A DNA stretch of 64,000 bases from positions 4,030,001 through 4,094,000 of the forward strand of contig NZ_CP113116.1 in the NCBI RefSeq assembly GCF_026625985.1, in the 5' to 3' direction. Of this stretch, positions 9,596 to 19,375 are shown piece after piece; position 1 is the stretch's first letter; the number at the start of each line of letters is the position of its first letter. Position numbers and translations under genes: made by a program. The notes under the pieces are model-generated. The model saw only the letters and a list, made by a program, of their open reading frames with translations. It was not told where the DNA came from and did no database searches. Source of the stretch: Mycobacterium sp. Aquia_213 (GTDB lineage Bacteria > Actinomycetota > Actinomycetes > Mycobacteriales > Mycobacteriaceae).

Positions 9596-12500
9596 TCAGC
9601 TGCCGTACGGGTACATCTCAAGTCGCTTGATGCTGGCAACCAACAGGTTGTCCGCGTCGACCAGGTCCAGGTCGCAAACGGCTCGGCTGTTCTTGGCCAC
9701 ACCGTTGGAGAGCACGCAACGCAACCCATCCCCCAGCGCACCAGCTCGGTAACGCACGATCTCGCCCACCCGCAGCGGCAGCACCTTGGCCCCGAGTTGT
9801 TCATGGCTCCATACCAATGCCGCTTGCAGACAGCCGTCGAGCGCGGCCGGATCGGTCGCCCAGCCTTCGCCTGGCCAACCCACCACCGTCAGCCCGTACA
9901 ACGGCGCCGTGGCGGTCGACGTCTGGCATTCGACGCTCTCGAGGACCTGGAAAGCGGGGCCATGGAAGAGCGCGCCGTTGGTGTAGCAGGTGTCGCGGTT
10001 CAGCTGCCGGCCGCCGATGGGCGCGGCCGCGGGCACCGGTATTGCCATTGCACCCGAGCCCATTTCGACCGTCGCCGAATAGTAGGCGGTCGATCCCGAA
10101 GCGTCGGATAGCGTGCACGCCAGCCGATGTGGGTGATCTTCCACCGACGCGCAACGCACCAGCAATGCATCACCGCGTTGATCGATGTCGTGCAGTGTCA
10201 CGCCGCGCAGCACTCGAAGGTCGAAAATCTGATCCACCCGTTGGCCGGGCCGGCAAGCTTGCGCCATCCGCACGAACCATTCCAGCGCTTGCACGATGGG
10301 CAGTACCACGTTGCCCTGAATGCGGTGGTCGAGCAGATACGGCTGGCGGGCCGCCTGGGCCACCACCCGGGCGACCCGACCTTCGGCCGGCACCGGATGG
10401 GTTGGCACACCTGCCAGTACGCCGTCGCCGAGAATCACCTCGGGACTAACGGTCTGCGCGTCCAGCACGTCGGAGACGAAGGCCCGGGCACCGTCGGCCA
10501 GCGGGATCAAGGAGATTCCCCGGGACTCGAACATCGCCTTGAGGCCGGGTGTCACCATCCCGGAATCCCAAGGGCCCCAACCCAATGCCCGGACCAGGCA
10601 GCCAGGACCGCGGCGGGCCTGTTCGGACAGGGCGACCTTGTTGAGGATCTCGTTGGCCATCGCGTAGTCACTTTGGCCGACGTTGCCGCTGCGCGCCGCC
10701 ACCGACGAGAACAGGCAGACCAGCTTCAGCGCATCGGTGGCCGTCGCATCGAGCAGCGCGCACAGACCGCCGACCTTTGTCTCGAAGACACGGTCATATC
10801 CATCCAAAGTCTTCTTGTGCAAAGGCGCATCGGCCAATACACCGGCTCCGTGGACCAACCCGGTGATCGGCCCGAAGTCGGCGCGCACGCCGTCGAGCAG
10901 CGCACCGAGTTGAGACGCGTCGCGAACGTCGGCCGTGGCGTACCGGACCCGGGAGCCGGCGGCGGTCAGGGCGGCGAGGGTGGCGCGCACCTCACGATCG
11001 GCCAGGATGCGCCGCACCTGTTGTTCCAGCTGTTTCGGTGTGAGCTTAAGTCCTTGCGCCGCAGCACTTGTCAGCAATGCCCGCTTGAGCTCGGCGTCGG
11101 TTGTCAGCCCTTGCGCGGCCGGTGGCTCGTCGCCGAGTTCGGTGCGCCCGATCAGCACGAAGCTGGCTTGTGTCTGTTCTGCCAGGGCGATCACCGAGGC
11201 CGCCGTCACCCCGCGGCCCCCGCCCGACACGACGATGACGTCGCGCTGGTCGATCCGACGGGTGTGCGTGGCCACCGGGGTTGCGTCGGCGACAATGGTG
11301 ACCCGTCCGTGCGTGCTGCCCAGGCCGACTTCCAGTTCGGCTCCGCCAGCTAATATCTCGTGGGCGATGTGCTCGGCGATGGCAATCGGGGTCAGCTGCC
11401 CGACCGCGATGTCGATGGCCTTGACTTGCGCTTTCGGCCATTCTTGTGCGGCAGTCTTGGCCAGGGCGCCGATGCCACCGGCCCAGGCGCGCGAGCCCGG
11501 CTCGGTGAGCAGACCGAAGGTGCCGCCGGTGTCCTGAACGGTGACGAAGACGCCGCCCTGCTCCTCGAATCGCGTGGCGACGCGTTGCGCATGGGCAAAG
11601 ACCACCCGGTTGAGGGCCAGCGTGTCTGCGCGGCTGGTTGTATGTTGCAGGCCGCCGAGGTGAATCACGGCCTCGGCGTTGACGTTCGGCTCGGTCACGG
11701 TGCTGGCGCTAATGCCGTGGGTGCGCAGGATGGCCGCCAGAGCCTCGCCGACGCCGGGTGACGTCGCGACGATCTCCACGTTGGCGGCGCTGTAGAGCCC
11801 TGGCATTGCCATCCCGCTGGCCGGAGCAGCAACTGCGCGCACCGCGTGGCGGGCGATCGCTGCTCCGGCTAACTCAAAAGGGAGGCGGTCACCCGCTACG
11901 GTGCCGTTGGGGATAGCCGGGGCCGGTGGTGGCGCATGCATTGGTGGGGCGCCGTTATGCGCGACGGGGACCACCGAGGACTGCAGGTAATCGACAATCT
12001 CCTGCAACGTCCCCAACGCCGCCATCGCGCCAGTCTCCACATCAGGCAACGCCGGCACCCGCTCCTGCACCGCCGACAAAATCTCCACCCGCTTAATCGA
12101 ATCGATGCCCAAATCCGCCTCTAACGCCATCGACAAATCAAGCATCTCAACCGGATAACCCGTCTTATCCGCCACCACATCCAACATCTGACCCACCAAA
12201 TCCACACCCACCGGCACAGGCGCACCGACCGCAGCCAGCACAGCGGGAGTCCCGTTGTGCGCCACCGGAGCCACCGGAGCCATCAAGGACTGCAGGTAAT
12301 CCACAATCTCCTGCAACGTCCCCAACGCCGCCATCGCCCCAGTCTCCACATCAGGCAACGCCGGCACCCGCTCCTGCACCGCCGACAAAATCTCCACCCG
12401 CTTAATCGAATCGATGCCCAAATCCGCCTCTAACGCCATCGACAAATCAAGCATCTCAACCGGATAACCCGTCTTATCCGCCACCACATCCAACATCTGA

Positions 12501-15500
12501 CCCACCAAATCCACACCCACCGGCACAGGCGCACCGACCGCAGCCAGCACAGCGGGAGTCCCGTTGTGCGCCACCGGAGCCACCGGAGCCATCAAAGACT
12601 GCAGGTAATCCACAATCTCCTGCAACGTCCCCAACGCCGCCATCGCCCCAGTCTCCACATCAGGCAACGCCGGCACCCGCTCCTGCACCGCCGACAAAAT
12701 CTCCACCCGCTTAATCGAATCGATGCCCAAATCCGCCTCTAACGCCATCGACAAATCAAGCATCTCAACCGGATAACCCGTCTTATCCGCCACCACATCC
12801 AACATCTGACCCACCAAATCCACACCCACCGGCACAGCAGGCGCAGACGCCACCGGCGCAGGCGCAGCGACCGCAGCCACCGGAGCCGGAGTCCCGTTAA
12901 GCGGCGCCGTCGATGTCCCGTTATGCGGCGCAGCCGGCACGACCGGGGCAGCCACCACCAACGGAGTTCCGTTGGCAATAGCGGGAGGTGCGGCCACCGC
13001 CGACGGGACGACCAGACCTTCCAAAACGCGCTGTAGCTGGTCGAATCCGTTGCGCAGCGTTCCTACCGCCGCGATCAGCTCCGTCACCGCTTCAGCACTC
13101 AGCGCGGGTACGGCCGCGGGCGCCGCGACGGGTCGCGGAGCCGGCAGAGTCAGCGCCGCGGGTGCAGGCAGCACGGCGGTGGCAGCAGCCGCGCCGACAT
13201 GCGCGCCATGACCATTGCCGTTGCTGCCGGCGTGCCCATTGAGCGCGGCCGCGGCGGGCGCTACCGGCAGAACCGTCGGGGCAACCGGAAGCGGCGGCTC
13301 GGCAGCCGGCGCCGTGCCGTTCACGTGGCCCACGGGGGTAATTGATTCAGATGGCATGAATTTGGACTCCGATTCGGTCCTGTGTCCGTTGCTGCGGTCA
13401 CTGCGGTCGAGAGTGATGTCGATATCGGATGGCCGCCGCACCGGCTCGTCGCTGATTGGCGGCCTTCCATAGTTGGATCCGTTGATCTTGAGGGTCAGTT
13501 TCGGCTGAACGCGGTTACGCGGATCGTCGCCGACGCGATAGTCGGCCCAGAGGCGCTCGAAATTCATCGGGACGCCGGCCGCCACGAGTTGGGCTAATCC
13601 GATCCACAGTGATCGAACGCCGTTCTTGCCCTTGGCATCCAGGGACACCGCGGAATGCTCCTCGCCGGCGAGGCACTTGCCGACGAGATTGGTCAGCACG
13701 CCGCCAGGACCGACCTCGATGAAGGTGCGTGCGCCGGCACGCCACATCGCCTGGATCTGCTCGACGAACCGCACCGGCTGGGCAATCTGGTTGGCGAGCG
13801 TGGTCCGCATTTGTTGCGCGTCACCGGTATACGGCTGCGCCGTCGCGTTGGCGTAGACCGGCACCTCGGGCACGCCGAACGCGACATCGGCGAGGAAGGA
13901 ACCGAACGGAACCGCTGCGGGGCTGACGATGTCGGAATGGAAGGCCGTCGCGACATCCAGGCGTCGCGCGTTGATGCCCGCCGCGGCGAATCGCTGCGCC
14001 GCATGTTCGATGGCGGTGCTGTTGCCAGAAAGCACCGCCTGGTTGGGCGCATTGTGGTTGGCGATGACCACCGGGAGCCCCCACTCCCCGATCAGTTGGC
14101 GGACCTGGTCGACGGGCGCGGTCACCGCACACATCGCTCCATCGCTGTTGATGGCCGCTTCTGCCATCAACTCACCACGCTTGCGCGCGATTTGAAGGGC
14201 GACCTCGCCGCTGAAAACACCGGCGGCACAGAGGGCGCTGACTTCGCCGAAGCTGTGTCCGCCCACGGCAACGGGTGCGATGCCAAGAGCACGGATCACC
14301 GAGAGCAGGCTCAGGCTGTGTGCACCAATGCCTGGTTGCGCCCACTCGGTTTTCGTCAGCTCGGCCGACTGCGACGCGCGCTCGTCATCGGTGAACGCCG
14401 TCTTCGGCCAGACAACCTCGTGCAGATCGCGATCGGCATTCAACCGGTCAGCGCGGGCACATTCCCACGCCGACAATGCGGGCTCGTGGAGCTGCGGCAA
14501 GTCGGCACCCATGCCGACGTACTGGCTGCCCTGGCCCGGAAACAGCAAGGCGACGGGCCCGGGTCGTTGCGCCGAATAGAAGTAGCCCCTCGGCGAGGCG
14601 AACGATAGCGGCACATCCGCTGCGCCGAGCTTGACCGCGATTTCGTTCAGCATCGTCTGCAAGCCCGGGACGCTGTCGGCGACGACGGCCAGGCGGTGGG
14701 GCTGCGCAGCGTTGTAGGCGGCTTGCGTGCTGCGCGCGATCCAGCCGAGCATGTCGGGACTATCGACCAGTGATGCCGATAGCTGTGCGGCTTGTTCGGA
14801 GAGCGCTGCCGCGGACGGCGCGCCCAGCACGACCAGTTCGGAATCCCAGGACCGGTATCGCCAGGCACGCTTTCCGGTGCCCAGGTACTCCTCGACGGCG
14901 ACGTGAAAGTTGGTGCCGCCGAAGCCGAACGAGCTGACCGAGGCGCGCCGCGGGACACCCTGGTCCGCCATCCATGGCTTGGCTTGCGTCGAGAGGTAGA
15001 ACGGCGACTGCTCGATCTCGAGGGCGGGATTCGGCCGATCGATCTTGATGGTCGGCGGCAAGGCCTTGTGGTGCAGGGCCATCACCGCCTTGAACAGGCC
15101 GCACGCCCCTGCCGCACCCTTGGTGTGTCCGACCTGAGACTTGACCGAGCCGAGTGCGCACCATTGCCGATCCGCTCGCCCCGACTCGTTGAAGACCTCG
15201 CGCAACGCCGCGAACTCGGCGGCATCTCCGGCCTTGGTACCGGTGCCGTGCGCCTCGACCAGCCCAACGGTTTCCGGACCGTAGCCGGCAGCGGCGTAGG
15301 CGCGACGAAGAGCTTTCGCCTGACCCGCGGGACTTGGCGCATAGATGCTCTTTGCCCGGCCGTCCGACGAGGTGCCGAGGCCACGGATCACCGCGTAGAT
15401 CCGGTCGCCGTTGCGCTCGGCGTCGTCGAGACGCTTGAGCGCGAACATCGACAGCCCCTCGCCGAGCATCGTGCCGTCCGATTGGTCGGAGAAGGGACGG

Positions 15501-16273
15501 CAGTCGCCACTGGCCGACAGCGCGGTGACCTTCGCAAAGCACATGTACATGAAGATGTCGTTGAAGGCGTCGACTCCACCGGCGATCACCATGTCGGATT
15601 CACCGAGGTACAGCTCGTGCAGCCCCACCTCAAGAGCGGCCAACGAGCTGGCGCACGCGGCGTCGACGACGCAGTTGGTACCGCCCAGATCGAAGCGGTT
15701 GGCGATGCGCCCGGCGATGACGTTGCCGAGAAGTCCGGGGAACGTGTTCTCCTGCCACGGCGCGTAGTTAGCCGTCACCCGTTCGCTGAACGCCGCGAGC
15801 TCGCGTTCCGAGAGACCGGCGGCCCGCAGTCCTCGCTCCCACACCGGGCGGTGCAGACGACCGCTGATGTACGTGATGAGCTCGGTGCCGCCGGAGGCGC
15901 CGAGCACCACGCTGATTCGCTCGCGGTCAATGTGAGAAAAATCACCGCCGGCGGCGTCCTCCAATACCTGCTGCGCAACCCTTAGTGCAAGAAGTTGGGC
16001 GGTATCGGTTGCGGGCATAACGTTCGGCGGAATGCCGAAATCCATTGGCGAAAAGTCGACATCCGGCAAGAATCCCCCGCGGCGCGCGTATACCTTGTCC
16101 GGCATATGCGGATCGGGGTGGTAGTAGTCGTCAATGCGCCAGTGCGACTCGGGGACCTCGGAGAACAGGTCGACGCCGCCGATGATGTTGCGCCAGAAGC
16201 GCTCGGCTTCGGGAGACCCGGGAAACAGCGCGCTCACACCAACAACCGCAACAGGGGGGTGTTTTGATGCCAT
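9596..16273 (-). CDS. PfaA-type polyfunctional lipid synthase: KS-AT-ACPx3-KR-PSDH
   Basis: This 2225-residue iterative synthase has a ketosynthase at 1-450 (Cys about 203 in DAACASS, EAHGTGT about 340, GHTKGAAG). A malonyl-type acyltransferase lies at about 565-860 (GQGSQYVGMG; GHSFGE about 673; TAFHS). An Ala/Pro-rich linker precedes three acyl carrier domains at about 1145-1430, each with LGIDSIKRVEIL, the motif typical of Pfa carriers. A ketoreductase follows (GGGRGVTA about 1675; FSSVAARSGNVGQSDYAMAN about 1870). A polyketide-type dehydratase ends the protein (DHRIQGNVVLP, a canonical HxxxGxxxxP, about 1975; LDGCLQ). All expected catalytic residues are present, so it looks functional. 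A ribosome site (AAGGTG) precedes ATG 16273. In characterised Pfa systems this subunit loads malonyl units, elongates and reduces, working with PfaC and PfaD. Confidence 0.93.
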   Translation of the reverse strand: MASKHPPVAVVGVSALFPGSPEAERFWRNIIGGVDLFSEVPESHWRIDDYYHPDPHMPDKVYARRGGFLPDVDFSPMDFGIPPNVMPATDTAQLLALRVAQQVLEDAAGGDFSHIDRERISVVLGASGGTELITYISGRLHRPVWERGLRAAGLSERELAAFSERVTANYAPWQENTFPGLLGNVIAGRIANRFDLGGTNCVVDAACASSLAALEVGLHELYLGESDMVIAGGVDAFNDIFMYMCFAKVTALSASGDCRPFSDQSDGTMLGEGLSMFALKRLDDAERNGDRIYAVIRGLGTSSDGRAKSIYAPSPAGQAKALRRAYAAAGYGPETVGLVEAHGTGTKAGDAAEFAALREVFNESGRADRQWCALGSVKSQVGHTKGAAGACGLFKAVMALHHKALPPTIKIDRPNPALEIEQSPFYLSTQAKPWMADQGVPRRASVSSFGFGGTNFHVAVEEYLGTGKRAWRYRSWDSELVVLGAPSAAALSEQAAQLSASLVDSPDMLGWIARSTQAAYNAAQPHRLAVVADSVPGLQTMLNEIAVKLGAADVPLSFASPRGYFYSAQRPGPVALLFPGQGSQYVGMGADLPQLHEPALSAWECARADRLNADRDLHEVVWPKTAFTDDERASQSAELTKTEWAQPGIGAHSLSLLSVIRALGIAPVAVGGHSFGEVSALCAAGVFSGEVALQIARKRGELMAEAAINSDGAMCAVTAPVDQVRQLIGEWGLPVVIANHNAPNQAVLSGNSTAIEHAAQRFAAAGINARRLDVATAFHSDIVSPAAVPFGSFLADVAFGVPEVPVYANATAQPYTGDAQQMRTTLANQIAQPVRFVEQIQAMWRAGARTFIEVGPGGVLTNLVGKCLAGEEHSAVSLDAKGKNGVRSLWIGLAQLVAAGVPMNFERLWADYRVGDDPRNRVQPKLTLKINGSNYGRPPISDEPVRRPSDIDITLDRSDRSNGHRTESESKFMPSESITPVGHVNGTAPAAEPPLPVAPTVLPVAPAAAALNGHAGSNGNGHGAHVGAAAATAVLPAPAALTLPAPRPVAAPAAVPALSAEAVTELIAAVGTLRNGFDQLQRVLEGLVVPSAVAAPPAIANGTPLVVAAPVVPAAPHNGTSTAPLNGTPAPVAAVAAPAPVASAPAVPVGVDLVGQMLDVVADKTGYPVEMLDLSMALEADLGIDSIKRVEILSAVQERVPALPDVETGAMAALGTLQEIVDYLQSLMAPVAPVAHNGTPAVLAAVGAPVPVGVDLVGQMLDVVADKTGYPVEMLDLSMALEADLGIDSIKRVEILSAVQERVPALPDVETGAMAALGTLQEIVDYLQSLMAPVAPVAHNGTPAVLAAVGAPVPVGVDLVGQMLDVVADKTGYPVEMLDLSMALEADLGIDSIKRVEILSAVQERVPALPDVETGAMAALGTLQEIVDYLQSSVVPVAHNGAPPMHAPPPAPAIPNGTVAGDRLPFELAGAAIARHAVRAVAAPASGMAMPGLYSAANVEIVATSPGVGEALAAILRTHGISASTVTEPNVNAEAVIHLGGLQHTTSRADTLALNRVVFAHAQRVATRFEEQGGVFVTVQDTGGTFGLLTEPGSRAWAGGIGALAKTAAQEWPKAQVKAIDIAVGQLTPIAIAEHIAHEILAGGAELEVGLGSTHGRVTIVADATPVATHTRRIDQRDVIVVSGGGRGVTAASVIALAEQTQASFVLIGRTELGDEPPAAQGLTTDAELKRALLTSAAAQGLKLTPKQLEQQVRRILADREVRATLAALTAAGSRVRYATADVRDASQLGALLDGVRADFGPITGLVHGAGVLADAPLHKKTLDGYDRVFETKVGGLCALLDATATDALKLVCLFSSVAARSGNVGQSDYAMANEILNKVALSEQARRGPGCLVRALGWGPWDSGMVTPGLKAMFESRGISLIPLADGARAFVSDVLDAQTVSPEVILGDGVLAGVPTHPVPAEGRVARVVAQAARQPYLLDHRIQGNVVLPIVQALEWFVRMAQACRPGQRVDQIFDLRVLRGVTLHDIDQRGDALLVRCASVEDHPHRLACTLSDASGSTAYYSATVEMGSGAMAIPVPAAAPIGGRQLNRDTCYTNGALFHGPAFQVLESVECQTSTATAPLYGLTVVGWPGEGWATDPAALDGCLQAALVWSHEQLGAKVLPLRVGEIVRYRAGALGDGLRCVLSNGVAKNSRAVCDLDLVDADNLLVASIKRLEMYPYGS
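11981..12837 (-). repeat. Tandem 309-bp repeats encoding three near-identical ACP domains
   Basis: Three copies of an acyl carrier domain unit start at 11981, 12290 and 12599, an exact 309-base (103-codon) period; the last unit is partial, ending near 12837. The copies differ at only a few bases (for example catcaagg versus catcaaag at the unit edge). The coding strand favours GAT, TTG and ATT codons, whereas flanking domains favour GAC, CTG and ATC. This points to recent duplication or continuing gene conversion. Confidence 0.95.
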
Positions 16274-17043
16274 CGATCACCTTTGCATTGGCTAGACGAG
16301 CAACATCGAGTGTTTACTTGCGGCACACACCGAGACTGATCGTCGAGGTTTTGCTGCATTGACCTGCACCCCCGGGCAGGCCTAGCGCTCGCCGGGACCA
16401 TATCAGAACGCCGGGTCTTGTACTGACGAACAGTCAATACCGCTTGGCCGTCTTTCAGGCGGGCGGTGATCGGGCGGTTTCCTGGGTTGCCTGCGGAAAG
16501 CGACGGGGTGATGCTGGTGGGTCGGACGAGGCATTTCCGTGCTACGAGACCGCGCTCGCTGACGCCGCGGAGCCGCCGCCGGTGGGGCTCGCTTGCTATT
16601 TGCCGGCGCATCACGGGCCGTCGCACCGGCGTCACCGCAGGCTTATCCGACAAATATCTGGTTGATCGCAAATGGCGCCGTATCCGGTTACCGGCTGGTA
16701 ACTGAGCGCGAATCCGGTATTGGTCACGTTCGGCTGATTTCTCCGGAAGTTGCATCGGAAAATTTGCCAAGGTGGTGAAATCGGGTGCATGGCAGATATG
16801 CCGAACCAATTCGGCAATACCGCCGTCCGACGCATTTCCTCGTCGCCCAACGTTCGAGCAACATTCGAGCGACCACTCGGGGTTTATGCGCGCCGAAACC
16901 AGATCTTCTTTGCCGAATTATCGGACCGATCTTGGTCAAACCCCACGTCAGCGGCCCATGATTCGGAAACGCCGCCGAAGTGGCCGCCCAAGGCCAAGCA
17001 TCAGGTTACTCACGGGTAATTATCGGCGGCGGGCCGAAAACAC
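16274..17043. other. 770-bp noncoding gap inside the Pfa-type cluster
   Basis: No credible gene lies between the end of the PfaD-like gene and the start of the PfaA-like gene. Frames here are Arg-rich, mutually overlapping and of no recognisable family, and the sequence is less GC-rich than its neighbours. It probably holds an internal promoter for the two large synthase genes. An imperfect palindrome, tactgacgaacagtca at 16421-16436, lies about 150 bases upstream of the PfaA start and resembles TetR-family operators. No ribosome site with a following frame was found. Confidence 0.5.
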
Positions 17044-18696
17044 CTACAAAGACAGCGGGCGCGGAATGTAGTTGAATGCATCGGCCGGAACAGGAACACC
17101 GCATTTGCGGGCCTGATGGGCGCGGCTGATGTGGGTGGCCCCCTCGAGCAGATTCAGCGCCACCTGGTCGACGGTCCGGTGTTCAGCCTGCTCCAGGTAG
17201 CTACCCGCCACCCAGCTGTTGAAGGCTCCCATGGACGGGCCACACCAGATCTGGTAATCCAGGACACGATCGGGTTGGCCATCGATCGCCCACCGGCTTG
17301 ACTTGCCGAGGTACCAGCGGAACACCAGCCCCATCTGATACTTCGAGTCTCGATTCGCGAGCTCGAGCACCGCGGGGTCGCGCTGCTCCCAGTACTGATG
17401 CGTTTCAGCCCACACGTCCCCGACACTCTTGCCGAGAATCTTCTCCAGCTCGGCGCCGTGCTTGTCCACCACGGCACTCAGGTCCGGGTTGCCCGCGTAC
17501 CACTCGTAGAGCTTCCGCGCCCGCGGGCCGAACATGGCACCACGTTTGAGGACCTGCAGATTCACGCCCATCTCGAACATGTCGGAAGCCGGGGCCATCA
17601 TCACGTCGGCCACGCCGGCCTTGGCGAGCATGCCGCGGGCGTGTGGGGAGAGGCCCGACTCTATGCACGCCTGATTGACCGAGCCGGTCAGCACGTAGGC
17701 AGCACCCATCGCGAACGCTCCGGCAACGGACTGCGGTGTACCAAGACCCCCGGCGGCACCCACGCGTATCCGGGACGCCAGGCCGTGCTGCCGCGCCAGC
17801 TTGTCCCGCAGCAGCACGATCTCCGAGAAAAGCGCTGGCAGCGGGCGATTGTCGGTATGCCCTCCGCTGTCGGCCTCGACCGTGATGTCTTCGGCCACCG
17901 GGACATATTGTGCGAGCTCGGCTTCCCGCTCGGTCAACTTGCCGGCCGCGACAAGTGCCGATACCAACGCTGCGGGCGCGGGCTCCATGAACATGCGGGC
18001 GACCTCGGGACGCGAGATCTTCGCCATCACGTGGTTGTTGCGAACGATCGCGCCGGCCGGGTCGGTCGACAGACCCGATAGGGCGTAGTGGACGACTGCG
18101 GGGGTGAGTTTCATGAACGCCGAGGCCTCGACGACGCGGACGCCTCGTTCGATGAACAGCTCGGCGACCCGTCCCTCGAGCGCAACCTCGTTGGGAGAGT
18201 GGATCAGGTTTGCGCCCCAGGCAAGGTTTCTGCCCGCCAGCCTGGTCGAAATGTCGGCCAGCCCGCGTTCGACGGCCGCATACGACAGGCCGCCCGCGCC
18301 GAAGAAGCCCAGCATGCCGGCCTCCGCGATGGCCACCACCAAAGCGGGTGTGGCGATGCCGTTTGCCATGGCGCCGGTGACATAGGGGAAGCGGATCCCG
18401 TGGGACTCGCAGAACTCGCGGTCGCCCAACCATTCCGGATAGATCGGGGGCAGGGTCCCCATCAGGGATACGTCGGACCCACCGGCACCGACCAGTTCAC
18501 CGCCCATCGCAAGGCCGAGCTGGCCGGTGGCGTCCTCGCGGACGACATGAACCGGGTGGCGCACGTACTGCAGGATGTGAGCGATGTCTGGTGGCGCGAA
18601 TGCGGCCGGCGCAGTGCTCGGGCGCCACCCGCCCAGGGACGGGCTCACGCCTGCCTCGGTGCGATCGCCTAATACAGCGGTAGGTCGCTCATTCAC
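17044..18696 (-). CDS. PfaD-type trans-acting enoyl reductase
   Basis: This 550-residue protein of the PfaD/2-nitropropane-dioxygenase-like family is a flavin-dependent TIM-barrel enoyl reductase that works in trans with Pfa synthases. Diagnostic parts are the N-terminal region with the MGGELVGAGG and YVTGAMANGIA segments. The FMN-binding region at about 300-350 contains VGAAGGLGTP and LTGSVNQACIESG. A C-terminal PfaD-specific extension contains VFRWYLGKSSRWAI and GPSMGAFNSWV. It is first in the cluster and on the same strand as the PfaA- and PfaC-type genes, but 770 bases upstream of the next, so it may have its own transcript. With KR and DH domains in the partners, its presence means double bonds can be fully reduced in selected cycles. 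Confidence 0.93.
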   Translation of the reverse strand: MNERPTAVLGDRTEAGVSPSLGGWRPSTAPAAFAPPDIAHILQYVRHPVHVVREDATGQLGLAMGGELVGAGGSDVSLMGTLPPIYPEWLGDREFCESHGIRFPYVTGAMANGIATPALVVAIAEAGMLGFFGAGGLSYAAVERGLADISTRLAGRNLAWGANLIHSPNEVALEGRVAELFIERGVRVVEASAFMKLTPAVVHYALSGLSTDPAGAIVRNNHVMAKISRPEVARMFMEPAPAALVSALVAAGKLTEREAELAQYVPVAEDITVEADSGGHTDNRPLPALFSEIVLLRDKLARQHGLASRIRVGAAGGLGTPQSVAGAFAMGAAYVLTGSVNQACIESGLSPHARGMLAKAGVADVMMAPASDMFEMGVNLQVLKRGAMFGPRARKLYEWYAGNPDLSAVVDKHGAELEKILGKSVGDVWAETHQYWEQRDPAVLELANRDSKYQMGLVFRWYLGKSSRWAIDGQPDRVLDYQIWCGPSMGAFNSWVAGSYLEQAEHRTVDQVALNLLEGATHISRAHQARKCGVPVPADAFNYIPRPLSL

Positions 18697-18868
18697 TGCC
18701 GAGTCCTTCCATCACAGTGTTGACGCGTTATCCCCCGCGGTAGCCGTGCATTAAATCAAGAATGAGCTTCTCACGAACCACTATCGAGCGAGTGAGGAAT
18801 CCTCATCATCGGGTCGGGCCGGCATTGAGCCCCGACTCATCTCGATCGGCGCTGAGCGGGCTCGATGG

Positions 18869-19351
18869 TCAGCGATCGCCGGAGAGCCGCTGGCGCAGAC
18901 GGCGATTCACCGACTCCGGCAGCAGCTTCGAGACGTCGCCGCCCATGATCGCAACCTCTTTGGCCAACGACGACGACACGAAGGAGTACTGCGGCGCGGT
19001 CGCCACGAAGAAGGTGTCGACATTGGCGATGTGCTTGTTCATCTGCGCCATCTGCAACTCGTATTCGAAATCGGTGTCGGTGCGCAGGCCCTTGACGATC
19101 GCGGTCATCCCGTGGGACGTGACGAAGTCCACCACCAGGCCTTGCCCGACCTCGACGCGCAGGTTCGGCAGATGAGTCGTCGCCTCCTCGATCATCGCGA
19201 CGCGTTCGTCGATCTCGAACATGCCCTTCTTGGCGGGGTTGGTCAGGATCGCCACGACCACCTCGTCGAATTGACCCGCGGCGCGTTCGAAGACGTCGAT
19301 GTGGCCCAACGTCACCGGGTCGAACGAGCCCGGGCATACGGCGCCGCTCAT
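18869..19351 (-). CDS. coaD: Phosphopantetheine adenylyltransferase
   Basis: CoaD transfers AMP from ATP to 4'-phosphopantetheine, the penultimate step of coenzyme A synthesis in the cytosol. The 160-residue protein has the nucleotidyltransferase motif GSFDPVTLGH at 8-17, the KGLRTDTDFEYELQMA block and the SFVSSSLAKE segment near 122, and its length equals that of the family. It is the last gene of a same-strand run pca-rsmD-coaD, starting 24 bases after the rsmD stop; rsmD-coaD pairing is widespread in bacteria. The Pfa-type cluster begins 172 bases downstream. Confidence 0.97.
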   Translation of the reverse strand: MSGAVCPGSFDPVTLGHIDVFERAAGQFDEVVVAILTNPAKKGMFEIDERVAMIEEATTHLPNLRVEVGQGLVVDFVTSHGMTAIVKGLRTDTDFEYELQMAQMNKHIANVDTFFVATAPQYSFVSSSLAKEVAIMGGDVSKLLPESVNRRLRQRLSGDR

Positions 19352-19375
19352 AATCGACCAAGGTAGCAGGGCGGC

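Noticed and set aside
11981..12837. Possible CRISPR array, because of regular repeats
   Set aside because: The repeats are 309 bases, fully coding and encode ACP domains; there are no short repeats with unique spacers.
16234..16809. A 191-residue frame in the gap between PfaD- and PfaA-type genes
   Set aside because: Arg/Cys-rich composition, no recognisable motif and it overlaps the start of the PfaA-type gene.
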